Assembly (NCBI GenBank): GCA_016204275.1
Contig: JACQKZ010000009.1
Span: 1-37,654 of the forward strand
Reading direction: 5' to 3'
DNA length: 37,654 bases
Origin: Nanobdellati archaeon
GTDB taxonomy: Archaea > Nanobdellota > Nanobdellia > UBA10117
In this document: piece by piece, positions 1-9,630 of the stretch
How the letters are laid out: the number at the start of each line of letters is the position of its first letter
How positions within the stretch are numbered: position 1 is the stretch's first letter
Notes under the pieces: model-generated
Seen by the model: only the letters and a program-made list of their open reading frames with translations
What the model was told of the DNA's origin: nothing
The model's database searches: none
Position numbers and translations under genes: made by a program

Positions 1-569
1 GCTGAATTCAAAACCGAATCATTAAACTTTTCAGATACGCATTTATAACTGGGCAAGTAGTGAGTTAAAACAACAGTCTGGCCATTAAATGGTCTTGCCA
101 GCTCGGCTTTTAAAAAAGCAACAGACAGCCTGTGAAGCTCATTTGTTTTTTCGACAGAATTATTTTTAATGTAGCTGTAATCATTAATGCATAACTCAAT
201 AGATTCTTCGTATTGCGGCGGGATATTGCTCCAGAGCGTGCTTACTAAAAACCGAACATTGTCAATAACAATTGCCCTGTTGTTTAGCAAAGTGTGGTTC
301 TTTGCCAGCCTTTGCTCATAACTAGGGTATGCGAAATTTACTTCGCCATGATAAAACTCATGGTTGCCTGGCACTGAAATAATAAAAGAAAATTCCTTTT
401 CAAGTTTCCGAAAAAATTTCCCCACCCATTCTATATGCTTGGTTCTTGCTGTTGTTATATCGCCGGCCAGCAAAAGAATTTCGCCAGAAGGAATTATTGG
501 CATTGCTTCCAGCCACTGCCGATTTTCTGGGAATTCCAAATGCAAGTCAGAAGCAATCTGAAGCTTCAT
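1..569 (-). CDS. Calcineurin-like metallophosphoesterase, C-terminus cut by window edge
   Basis: Minus-strand reading from ATG at 569 gives MKLQIASDLHLEF...LLAGDIT...VPGNHEFYHG, the metallophosphatase motifs; frame stays open to the window edge. Confidence 0.75.
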   Translation of the reverse strand, partial: MKLQIASDLHLEFPENRQWLEAMPIIPSGEILLLAGDITTARTKHIEWVGKFFRKLEKEFSFIISVPGNHEFYHGEVNFAYPSYEQRLAKNHTLLNNRAIVIDNVRFLVSTLWSNIPPQYEESIELCINDYSYIKNNSVEKTNELHRLSVAFLKAELARPFNGQTVVLTHYLPSYKCVSEKFNDSVLNS

Positions 570-624
570 AGAAAATTGATAAACTTAAAACTTAAAAATT
601 TATTGCTGCCCAAAAAAACTTGGC

Positions 625-876
625 TTAAAGAATACCATAGACCCTTGACCGATCGCCGCCCTCGCCTTTTCTGGCGCGGTATAACGCAGACATTTCATTT
701 ATCTGCGCGTCCATGGCTTTTTTCTCTGCCTCTCTGGCAACGTCTTCTAAACTCTGGCTGGCCTTTGGGTCTGGAATGCTGCCAAGTTCAAACTGCGCGC
801 CTAGGCCGAAAACCTTGCCCGGCTCAAATACGGGTTTCTTTTTTTGTTCTTTCTTAACTTCCTGTTCTTGTGCCAT
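625..876 (-). CDS. Small hypothetical protein (83 aa, charged)
   Basis: ORF with an AT-rich promoter-like region upstream (about 880-905). Confidence 0.5.
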   Translation of the reverse strand: MAQEQEVKKEQKKKPVFEPGKVFGLGAQFELGSIPDPKASQSLEDVAREAEKKAMDAQINEMSALYRARKGEGGDRSRVYGIL

Positions 877-955
877 ATAACTATCAATATTAACTTATAT
901 ATAAATTTTTTGGTTGGATAGAAAGCCATATATACTTGTATGGTCACAAATATAC

Positions 956-2767
956 ATGCCCCCAGCATTGCCAACCCCTAAACAGCATGCTGAAAATTGC
1001 GCCTGTGCGATTCATTTTTATGCGCGGTCAGTAGAGCCGGCGCTTGCATTATTTGATAAAAACAGGACTGATGATAGCTGGACTTCGTTAAAAAATTTAT
1101 ATAAGATGTGGCGGGTAAAAGCCGAGGCCGAGCTGCAGATCAATTCCATTACTATTTCGCGGCTTGAAGGCCTGCTTGACTCTGGCACGGTAAGGCGCCT
1201 TGAGGATGTTATAGGGCTGCTTGAAGAACAAACTGATGACCTGACTGAGCAGTATGAAAATCTAGCAAGAGAGAATGCAAAATTTATAGAAAAAATTGCT
1301 GCGCTTGAAGAACTGAACGCCGGGCTTAAATCCGCAAATACAAATTTGCGGGAAAAAACAGATGAGGCAAGCTCTAAGATAAACGGCTTCGCACAAGAAA
1401 CCCGCAGGCAACTGGAACAGCAACATTCGGCTGGCCTGCTGGCAGAGCAGGAAAAGATTACACAGCTCGAAACTCGCCTTAGAGAGTACGAAAAAATTCT
1501 TGTGAATTATAATAGCCTAGCTGAAAAATTTGCTGCGCTTGAGGCAGAGAACAATGGATTATTCCTGCGAATTCAGCTGATTGAAAGGGAACACGGGCAG
1601 GAAATTACACAAATAAAAGAAGAGCTTGATGCTCAGTATGTTGTGCGCGAACAGGAACTCATTGGCCGGCTGAACGCAGAGCACAGCGGCCGTGAAGAAA
1701 TTTTGAAGGCTGAACTTGAAAAACTAATCCGCGAAAAAGAAGCAAGCCGCGCCGTTCTCGAAGAAGCAAAAACATGGCAGGAGCGCATAAAACGAGTTCG
1801 GTCAGAAGAGGAAGAGCTGGCCAGGCAGCGCGTGGAACTTAAAGACCAATCTTCAATGCTGGCTGATTTTAGAGACATTGTAACCCTCCTTGGCGGGACA
1901 GAGCAGGCCCTTGATGGCCTTGCGATTGAAGGCACAAGCCATGAACGGCGGCAGGATAATTTATTTGCCCAGCTTGATGAAAAAAAGCGCAAGCTGTTAG
2001 AAAAATTGGTAAATGTCGAAACACGCGCTGGCAAAATCTCCAGCGGGTTTGCAAGGCTTGATGAAATTTTGCAGGATGGATTCCCTGTCGGCGTTAGCGT
2101 AGCAATTGTCGGGCCCGCACACTCGCCGAAAGACAGGATGATTTACGGTCTCGCTATAAATTCCGAACAAAAAGGCGCGCCAACGCTTTTGATAACAACA
2201 GCAGCACGGCCAAATGATATTCGAGCAGAAATTGAAAAAATGTATGGCAAGCCAACTAACAACATAGACATATTTGACGCTTACAATGAAGATAAGGACA
2301 TGCATTTCGGCAAGATTTTTGTTGAAATTGAGGGCTGGCTGGCAAGGATTTCCAGCGAGTCAAAGCTGCTGCGCCCGCGCATAATCCTGCACACGTATGA
2401 TAGGTATTCTTCAACAACAGAGTATCAGATTACAGGAACTACGGGCAGCCGAAAGGTCTCACTGCAAATGCTCAGGGATTTGATAACTGACAGCAACGCG
2501 CTTTTAGTCTGCACAATGGACCAGAACAGGTATGCTGAACGAAGAGAGGAGTGGGCCAGAATAGAAGATACATTCGCGTGCATGATAACGCTAAAAAATA
2601 AACCTGTCACTGGGACTAACATGCTTGGCCAGATGACTGTGCAGGCAAGGGGTTTCACACTCAAGCCAAACGCATTGGCAAAAGAACTGACTAACACTGC
2701 AGATCTTGATTACAAAATCGAGCCTGTCGGCCTCACTATCATGCCCGCACTCAAGAGAGAGCGGTGA
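956..2767 (+). CDS. Long coiled-coil protein with C-terminal KaiC/RadA-like domain and degenerate Walker A
   Basis: ORF 914..2767; ATG at 956 preferred because a TATA-like tatataaattttt lies just upstream. Heptad-rich N-terminal region, then LDEILQDGFPVGVSVAIVGPAHSPKDRM... resembling KaiC-family ATPases. Confidence 0.7.
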   Translation: MPPALPTPKQHAENCACAIHFYARSVEPALALFDKNRTDDSWTSLKNLYKMWRVKAEAELQINSITISRLEGLLDSGTVRRLEDVIGLLEEQTDDLTEQYENLARENAKFIEKIAALEELNAGLKSANTNLREKTDEASSKINGFAQETRRQLEQQHSAGLLAEQEKITQLETRLREYEKILVNYNSLAEKFAALEAENNGLFLRIQLIEREHGQEITQIKEELDAQYVVREQELIGRLNAEHSGREEILKAELEKLIREKEASRAVLEEAKTWQERIKRVRSEEEELARQRVELKDQSSMLADFRDIVTLLGGTEQALDGLAIEGTSHERRQDNLFAQLDEKKRKLLEKLVNVETRAGKISSGFARLDEILQDGFPVGVSVAIVGPAHSPKDRMIYGLAINSEQKGAPTLLITTAARPNDIRAEIEKMYGKPTNNIDIFDAYNEDKDMHFGKIFVEIEGWLARISSESKLLRPRIILHTYDRYSSTTEYQITGTTGSRKVSLQMLRDLITDSNALLVCTMDQNRYAERREEWARIEDTFACMITLKNKPVTGTNMLGQMTVQARGFTLKPNALAKELTNTADLDYKIEPVGLTIMPALKRER

Positions 2768-2860
2768 TTTGATTTATAGTACGGCAACCCACAAAAACCA
2801 AATATTTATCTCTCAGAAGTTGTGCCGAATATTTTAATACTACCATAGCACAGAATTGAA

Positions 2861-3736
2861 ATGAAATTTGGATTATCACATATATTTGTTTTTGCCATTG
2901 TAGTTCTTGGCATCAGTTTTTTTGCGTCTACCACAAACACATTTGCGCCAACGGGCGAGGCAGTTGACTCTTCGCAATATTTTGTCAGGCTTGTACGCTG
3001 TATCAACGGCGGCAATGATGCCTTTGAGTCGACACAGGACACAAACACATGCGAGGTCGCTGGCCAGCGGTTTGTTGGGCCGCTAGGATTTATTTTCAAG
3101 GTTAATGTTCAAGGCAGCCATCCAATATACCGCTGCATGGTGCGCGGCAGGGAAGCAATGACTACTGTCGATTCAAACTGTGAAAATTCTGGCAGGGGCG
3201 CAATAAAACAAAATAAATATGTCGGCAGGGTTGGCTATTTGTACGACCAGCAACAGCCAGGCACGATTCCATTATACCGGTGCTATCGAGGTGCAGACCA
3301 CTTCCTGTCAGTTTCTTCTAGTTGCGAGGGTGCTGCGAATGAGGGAGTTATGGGTTATGCGTACAGCGAACTGCCAAAGGCCTGCCAGCCAAAATGCACA
3401 TCTAGTTGTGGTGGTGAGAGTGATGGCTGCGAAGGGCGATGCCCAGCCAAGCCGGCAAACACTGCATGCACCTTACATAATATCGCCGGAACATGCGATG
3501 GCACAGGAGGCTGCGTGGTAACGCAATTTTGCACAGACACGGATCAAGGAGATGATTACGCACATGCCGGCCTTGTCACAGATGCAGTCAGCAGTGGGCA
3601 GGACACTTGCATAGATGAGCAAAACCTTGTAGAATATTTATGCAACAACAACAACAAATTAGAAACAAGCTTTTACACATGTGATGCGCCATGCAAAGAC
3701 GGGGCCTGTGCTTCTGCAGTAAAACAAGTTTTCTAA
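2861..3736 (+). CDS. Secreted Cys-rich protein with DUF5648-like repeats
   Basis: N-terminal hydrophobic signal; three repeats of the type (P)LYRCYRGADHF...CEG...GYAY; Cys-rich C-terminus. Confidence 0.7.
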   Translation: MKFGLSHIFVFAIVVLGISFFASTTNTFAPTGEAVDSSQYFVRLVRCINGGNDAFESTQDTNTCEVAGQRFVGPLGFIFKVNVQGSHPIYRCMVRGREAMTTVDSNCENSGRGAIKQNKYVGRVGYLYDQQQPGTIPLYRCYRGADHFLSVSSSCEGAANEGVMGYAYSELPKACQPKCTSSCGGESDGCEGRCPAKPANTACTLHNIAGTCDGTGGCVVTQFCTDTDQGDDYAHAGLVTDAVSSGQDTCIDEQNLVEYLCNNNNKLETSFYTCDAPCKDGACASAVKQVF

Positions 3737-3855
3737 TAATAATTTACAAATAGTTAAGTTTAAATTCGCTCACTTTGTTCAGTTATTATGAAATATATTA
3801 TTCTGGAAAAATACTAAAAGAGTAAATCCTGCGCTAACAAATCAATCTGCAAATT

Positions 3856-4569
3856 CTACTGCGCTAACTGGCGCTCAAGCTCACTCCTTACTATCTCTGG
3901 CTCGTTTTGATGATTGTAAATAAACCTATCAAAATCGTTCATAGTGCCGAGCAAACTATCCCTGTCGCGATCGCGCTCGTTTTCAAAAACTTCACATAAG
4001 TAATTTATTATATCCGCATCGCACACATATGTTATTACTTTTGCAAAACATCCTGTTGCGGCGTCTATTTCCTCAGGCTCGCATGAATTTAGCAATGTTG
4101 CAACGCGCGTAACGGTATCTTTATCCCGTATGCCTCTCGCAACGTAACTCAGAGACATCACAATATTATTGTAAACTTGTTCTGTTTCGTAATCAAGTTC
4201 TTTGGTGTGGTATTTTTTCAGTGTGCCATGCACAGCGGGCACATCTAAGGCCTGCGCTGCGTTAGCCGCATCCGTAAATGTCCGCGCATTGTACATCAGG
4301 CAGTCCAGCACCATCGCCACAGCCTTTCTCTTTGTCAGCGAATAATAATTGAAATGCTGCAGCGCAACAATCGTTCTTTTGGCGTCGCGCTCTGTTTCAA
4401 ATATGCCTCTCATCGCCTTTCTGACTATTTTAGCCTCAACTATATGGTCTGCCAGAGCTGCGGTATCAAGAACATCGGCTTCATCTACGGTTAATTCTGA
4501 ATCGCCTAGCTCTTCGCCTACGTCGCGCAGCCGTTGGCGCAAAATATCTTCAAGTTCCATGCCAAACAC
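3856..4569 (-). CDS. Hypothetical helical protein
   Basis: 237 aa ORF, helical composition. Confidence 0.6.
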   Translation of the reverse strand: MFGMELEDILRQRLRDVGEELGDSELTVDEADVLDTAALADHIVEAKIVRKAMRGIFETERDAKRTIVALQHFNYYSLTKRKAVAMVLDCLMYNARTFTDAANAAQALDVPAVHGTLKKYHTKELDYETEQVYNNIVMSLSYVARGIRDKDTVTRVATLLNSCEPEEIDAATGCFAKVITYVCDADIINYLCEVFENERDRDRDSLLGTMNDFDRFIYNHQNEPEIVRSELERQLAQ

Positions 4570-4637
4570 ATCTGCGATACTTTTTTAAATGTTTTCATAG
4601 CAAATAGGTTTATATTTAGAGTTTTGTTAATAAGTCT

Positions 4638-6386
4638 ATGAAATATATTGTTCTGGCAGAAACATACTCCGAACTAGAGCGCATTCCATCCAAACTAAAG
4701 AAAACAGAAATCATCGCAAAATTGTTCAAGGAAACGCCTGCCAATTTGTTGGAAGCGGTCACGCTGTTGATTCAGGGCCGCGTTTTCCCCTCCTGGTCCG
4801 AGAAAGAGATTGGAGTGGCTGAGCAGTTGATGATAAAAGCGATTGCGAAGTCAGCTGGCGTCTCCGCGGAGGATGTTGTCAAAGACTACAAGAAGTCCGG
4901 TGACCTCGGGCTCGCGGTTGAAACCCTTGTCGGCAAAAAGAGGCAACGGACTCTTGGCTCTGAGCAGCTCACAGTCGGCAAGGTGTTCGCAAACCTGCAG
5001 GCGATCTCGGAACATAGCGGCGGTGGCTCGCAGGACAGAAAGCTGGACTTAATTGCGGAATTATTATCGCAGGCAACAGCAACGGAAGCAAAATATATTG
5101 TCCGCACAGTTTTGGAACAATTGCGTGTTGGTGTTGCGGAAGGATTAGTGCGTGATGCGGTCGCATCCGCATACAATGTTCCTGTTGATGATGTTGAGAA
5201 CGCGTGGAATCTCCTGCCGGATTTCGGTGAGGTCGCGAAAGCTGCAAAAGAGGGCGGAGAAAAAGGTTTAAAAAAATTCAAACTGCGATTGGGCACGCCA
5301 TTCATCGTACAGCTTGCCGAAAAATCCCCGAGCTTAAAGGACGCAATCGAATCCTACAAAAAAGTTTTGCTCGAATATAAATACGACGGGATGCGTACGT
5401 TAATTCACAAGAAAGGTGAAAAAGTCTGGCTGTTCACGCGGAATTTAGAAAATATTACCGCCGCGTTTCCGGATTTGGTTCAATTAGCTAGGAAAAACAT
5501 CAAAGCGGACGACTGCGTACTTGATGGCGAAACAATCGGGCTGGACAGAAAAACTGGCAAGCCAGTTCCATTCCAGCAGCTATCAACAAGAATAAAAAGA
5601 AAGTACGACATCGAAAAATCTGTGGAAGAAATCCCGATTGACGTGAACTTGTTTGATATTGTTTACCTTGACGGAAAAAACCTGATGGAATTAACTTTGG
5701 AAGAGAGAAAAAAATGTTTGGCAAAATCAATTCACTCAGTTTCGGGAAAGTTCCACGTTGCCGAGGGCTTGGTTACGACAGACTTGAAAGAAGCAGACGC
5801 GTTTTACAAAGAAGCACTGAAGGCCGGCGAGGAGGGAGTGATTGTAAAAGATTTGAATGCACTTTATGTTCCTGGCCGCAGGGTTGCGGGTGGCTGGCTG
5901 AAAGTCAAGCCAGTCATGGAAAACCTTGATGTTGTCATAGTTGGTGGAACGTGGGGCACTGGCAAGCGTGCCGGAACAATCGGCTCGCTTCACCTTGCCA
6001 TCCGCGATGCCGAGAGTGGAAAATTCTTGGAATGTGGCATGATGGGCACTGGCTTGAAAGAAAAAACGCAATCTGAGCGGAGCTCAGCTGCGCCTCGCGC
6101 CAAAGGCGCTACGGAATCCGAACAGGATGGTTCTGTGACTCTGAAAGAGATGACAAAACTTCTGAAACCGCTTGTTGAACATGAGGCCGGCAGTCTAGTA
6201 AAATTCAAACCGAAAATTGTGATTGAGGTCGCGTATGAGGAAATACAAAAATCGCCAACTTATATTTCTGGTTTTGCGTTGAGATTTCCTAGGTTTATCA
6301 GGCTGCGGCCGGACAAGAGCGCGGACGAGGCGGATACGATTGAACGCGTTAAGACTTTATATGGACAGCAGAAAGGGAAGAAATAA
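4638..6386 (+). CDS. lig: ATP-dependent DNA ligase
   Basis: Adenylation motif EYKYDGMR, DGETIG, EGVIVKDLNALYVPGRR, WLKVKP; archaeal LigI-type architecture. Confidence 0.94.
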   Translation: MKYIVLAETYSELERIPSKLKKTEIIAKLFKETPANLLEAVTLLIQGRVFPSWSEKEIGVAEQLMIKAIAKSAGVSAEDVVKDYKKSGDLGLAVETLVGKKRQRTLGSEQLTVGKVFANLQAISEHSGGGSQDRKLDLIAELLSQATATEAKYIVRTVLEQLRVGVAEGLVRDAVASAYNVPVDDVENAWNLLPDFGEVAKAAKEGGEKGLKKFKLRLGTPFIVQLAEKSPSLKDAIESYKKVLLEYKYDGMRTLIHKKGEKVWLFTRNLENITAAFPDLVQLARKNIKADDCVLDGETIGLDRKTGKPVPFQQLSTRIKRKYDIEKSVEEIPIDVNLFDIVYLDGKNLMELTLEERKKCLAKSIHSVSGKFHVAEGLVTTDLKEADAFYKEALKAGEEGVIVKDLNALYVPGRRVAGGWLKVKPVMENLDVVIVGGTWGTGKRAGTIGSLHLAIRDAESGKFLECGMMGTGLKEKTQSERSSAAPRAKGATESEQDGSVTLKEMTKLLKPLVEHEAGSLVKFKPKIVIEVAYEEIQKSPTYISGFALRFPRFIRLRPDKSADEADTIERVKTLYGQQKGKK

Positions 6387-6434
6387 GCTAAATTCTTTCG
6401 ATGGTTTTAAAAAACCATTTACAATAACTTACAG

Positions 6435-7511
6435 ATGTTAATACTATCGGATGCGGATTATGAAAAATTCAGGAACATTCTTAGATTTTACCCTCAATTA
6501 AAAAAGCCTGGGCCAGCCTCACAAGACCTCCACATCGAACAAATCAGAACGCCTGCAAAGGGCATTCCCGGCACTCGCAAAGAAGTAGAAGGTTTAATGG
6601 ACGCGCCAGCCGCAGATTTTTTCAAGCGGCAGGATAGGCTTGAACTTCGGTCGCGCAGGTCAGATAGATTCTGGATGATAAAGCCGGGCCAGATTTATTT
6701 TGCAAAAACTGTTGAAACTGTTGTCCTGCCAGAACAATTCCAGCTGAACGTTCAGGGGAGGAGCAGCCTTGGCCGGCTTGGCCTGCGGACGCAGCACATT
6801 GATGATAAATTAGAGATCGACCATGAAAGCACATATGAGGGAAGAATTTATCTTATGCTTGCGTCTTATGATAAACCTGTTTTAATACGTCCTAACGACC
6901 GGATTTGCCAGGCGGTTGTTTATTCTAACGAAATACTGCACTTCACAAATGAACAGCTGGCAAAAATAATTGAAAGTGGCGCGGTCAGCGCAGCAGTAAA
7001 AGATACTTCCGAAACTCCTATAAATATTTTTTCACACCATGCTTTGGGGTTGCGCCTTGGCAAAAAAATTATACGATTTCGCGGCGATGTCCTGGATCCA
7101 AAGGTTGACAATTCCGGCAACTATTTTAATTTTGATACAACTGAAGGCTTTGTACTGGACGGAGATAGATTCTATCTTGGCGCTTCCCTTGAAACGGTTG
7201 GCTTTTCGGACAGGTTTGCCGGCATGATCCGTGAGGTCTATTGGCATGAAGGCAGGCCAACACCAAATGATTTTCCTGGAATAAGAATGCACTCCGGCGC
7301 GAACTTTATTGACCCGGGATTCAATGGAACAATAACATACCACTTGTACAGCCCAATTATACGCAGGCTTGTAAAGCTGGGCGAGCCAATTGCGGAAGTA
7401 GATATTTTTCCGCTGATGACGCCCTGCAAAAATCCATATAAATCAAAATACCAAGGCCAGCAAGGGCCAACGCCAAGCAAGGGCCATGCGGACTACACAA
7501 AAGTTTTATAA
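6435..7511 (+). CDS. Two-domain dCTP deaminase-like protein (dUTPase fold)
   Basis: N-half VQGRSSLGRLGL; C-half HSGANFIDPGFNGTIT; length like long DCD family (PF06559-type). Confidence 0.78.
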   Translation: MLILSDADYEKFRNILRFYPQLKKPGPASQDLHIEQIRTPAKGIPGTRKEVEGLMDAPAADFFKRQDRLELRSRRSDRFWMIKPGQIYFAKTVETVVLPEQFQLNVQGRSSLGRLGLRTQHIDDKLEIDHESTYEGRIYLMLASYDKPVLIRPNDRICQAVVYSNEILHFTNEQLAKIIESGAVSAAVKDTSETPINIFSHHALGLRLGKKIIRFRGDVLDPKVDNSGNYFNFDTTEGFVLDGDRFYLGASLETVGFSDRFAGMIREVYWHEGRPTPNDFPGIRMHSGANFIDPGFNGTITYHLYSPIIRRLVKLGEPIAEVDIFPLMTPCKNPYKSKYQGQQGPTPSKGHADYTKVL

Positions 7512-7533
7512 ATTAAAACCTATCAGCAATATT

Positions 7534-8031
7534 ATGGCCACGTCAAAACTTGTAATTGCTGTTATTGCAGTTATTACTATTGCTTCGCTCACATTCTTTT
7601 CGGATAGCCTGCCAAGCGGTATTACCGGCGACTTTGTGGTTAAATGCCGGCAGACCGCAGAATGCCCTGTTTCTTACTATTGCAGTCCTGCTTACGGTGT
7701 TTGCAAAACAACAAGGCCGGTGGACTTGCGGCCAACAACATTCAAAGTTGAAAACTCGGCTGACTGCTGGCTAGCAACGCTCTCTGTGCACAACGACAAC
7801 AAGGGAAAAAGCGAAGCCTTTAATGTTTTGATAAAAACTGATGGCTGGGAAAAAACACTGCAAATGAACAGGCTGGACAGGCTAAGAACTGGCTATGCCA
7901 GCACGTGCATTGATTACAAGCTTCTGCCAAAAGGCAAGAGAAATTTCCAAGTTACGGTTGATCCAGAAAATAAAATCCCCGAATCAGATAAAAAGGACAA
8001 CTTTAAGACTTGGACAATTGAGTTAAAATAG
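7534..8031 (+). CDS. Secreted protein, CARDB-like
   Basis: Signal/TM segment MATSKLVIAVIAVITIASLTFF, then beta-rich domain ending in VTVDPENKIPESDKKDN; start moved to ATG at 7534. Confidence 0.6.
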   Translation: MATSKLVIAVIAVITIASLTFFSDSLPSGITGDFVVKCRQTAECPVSYYCSPAYGVCKTTRPVDLRPTTFKVENSADCWLATLSVHNDNKGKSEAFNVLIKTDGWEKTLQMNRLDRLRTGYASTCIDYKLLPKGKRNFQVTVDPENKIPESDKKDNFKTWTIELK

Positions 8032-8065
8032 AAAGATTTTTAAGCCTGCGTCGCCCCTGTTTTTC

Positions 8066-8935
8066 ATGGATAAGGAATTAATACGTAACGCGCTTGTGTC
8101 AATAAGTGATGCTGACCCTTCCGGACAGGCAGTAGACTTGTTTCCTAATCTTATAAATATACTGCACCAACAGGGGCTTATTTCTACCATGTCGCCGCAC
8201 GAGTATGAGCAGAAGAGCAGGCAAATTTTTCTTATGCAAGAATATAAAGAACGTGCAAATGCCAGTGCAGACCGAGCAAATGAATTATCTGAAAGAATAA
8301 GCAACCTTGAAGCAAAACTAAATTCACGGTTCCATAGGTGGTTATCGAGCAGTGTAAAACTTTCCGGCGAAAGCGAAGAACTTTCTGGCCTGCGGTCTGA
8401 ACATGCAGATGCGAAGCTTGATTATACGCAGGCAAAAAGCAACTATGACGAACTTAAACAAATAAGAAGCGATCTTCGCGGCTATGTTTCTGCAGGCTAT
8501 ATTTATGTGAGTCTTACGGGAGCAGGCAGCATGACACTGCAAAGGCTTGATAAAGAACTTAGGCGGGCAAGCCCTGCGCAATTACCGCCAAAGACGCGCG
8601 ATACGGGGGTTGAGATAGTTGATACGCGAGCGCCACCGGAAGAACGAAGGCGTATGAGATCAGAAGAAAATCCCCTTGGCTATGTTGTTGACGGGCTAGC
8701 CGGCGCGGTTGCTGGAGACGTTTTAGACGATGGCAAAATAAACGCAAGTGGCGGTGCATTGTTAGGCGGCGGACTTGGCTTGGCTGCAAGGGCAAGCGGA
8801 AACAAAATGGCTCAGCGTACAGTTGAAGGTGCCGGCTTAGGCGGACTTATTGCAGGACCGCCCGGCGCATTAGTTGGCGGACTTATGGGTGCTGTACTTG
8901 GCGCAGACGATGACGAAGATGAGGGTTTATTCTAA
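8066..8935 (+). CDS. Coiled-coil protein with C-terminal glycine-zipper-like segment
   Basis: Coiled-coil N-half; GGALLGGGLGLAARASG...GAGLGGLIAGPPGALVGGLMGAVLG. Confidence 0.65.
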   Translation: MDKELIRNALVSISDADPSGQAVDLFPNLINILHQQGLISTMSPHEYEQKSRQIFLMQEYKERANASADRANELSERISNLEAKLNSRFHRWLSSSVKLSGESEELSGLRSEHADAKLDYTQAKSNYDELKQIRSDLRGYVSAGYIYVSLTGAGSMTLQRLDKELRRASPAQLPPKTRDTGVEIVDTRAPPEERRRMRSEENPLGYVVDGLAGAVAGDVLDDGKINASGGALLGGGLGLAARASGNKMAQRTVEGAGLGGLIAGPPGALVGGLMGAVLGADDDEDEGLF

Positions 8936-8971
8936 CAAAAGTTTTATAACTGCACATATTTGTAATTTTAT

Positions 8972-9310
8972 ATGGCTGCCAAAAATAAAATAGCAAAACA
9001 AGTTCCGAAGCTTGCAAATGAGCTTTCTTCGGTAACAAAAGAGATAAACATTCTTGATGTTATCAAGCAGGCCGGCGTGCAGATTAAATACGAAGAGATG
9101 GGCTCCTGGCTGGCCACACATAACACTCCGTTGTTTTTCGCGCATGAGCGCGGCTTCTCTGTCGTGGATAAAAGTTTTATAGAAAAACGGCCATGGCTGA
9201 AGGATGCGCTGAAAAAGATGGTTGATGACATTGAATCTGAAAAGAAAAAGATTTCCGAGCCAGCTGTCGGAAAAATAATTGATAGAGAGAAGGTTGGGTA
9301 TATAGGATAA
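8972..9310 (+). CDS. Hypothetical protein
   Basis: 112 aa ORF in a collinear gene run. Confidence 0.6.
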   Translation: MAAKNKIAKQVPKLANELSSVTKEINILDVIKQAGVQIKYEEMGSWLATHNTPLFFAHERGFSVVDKSFIEKRPWLKDALKKMVDDIESEKKKISEPAVGKIIDREKVGYIG

Positions 9311-9311
9311 A

Positions 9312-9569
9312 ATGGCAGAACAAGAAAACTTAGGTAGAGACGCGCTTTCACCAAAAAATATTTTACCGATAGGTTTTGCCGGCCTTGGGGCTGTTACTCT
9401 CGATGTACTACTTGAACCAAGCTCGGGCAGCCCAATTGCAAACCAACAGGCGTATCAGCTGCTCCAAAATATATTTTATTATACACCGGCAGCTGTTGTT
9501 GTTTTAGTTGCAGCAGTAGCTGGCACTCTTATTTATTTGTCGCGCCAACCTGCTGTAGCGCATAAATAA
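9312..9569 (+). CDS. Small membrane protein
   Basis: Two hydrophobic segments; start 2 nt after the previous stop. Confidence 0.55.
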   Translation: MAEQENLGRDALSPKNILPIGFAGLGAVTLDVLLEPSSGSPIANQQAYQLLQNIFYYTPAAVVVLVAAVAGTLIYLSRQPAVAHK

Positions 9570-9630
9570 GCAGATTCGCTGAATTTTAAACACGCGAAAG
9601 ATATATAATATTAATCTGCTTATTAATTAC

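Noticed and set aside
1633-2305. Antisense ORFs inside well-supported genes throughout the track (e.g. 1633..2034, 4886..5305, 29338..29835)
   Set aside because: They lie opposite conserved coding genes and show no protein-like motifs
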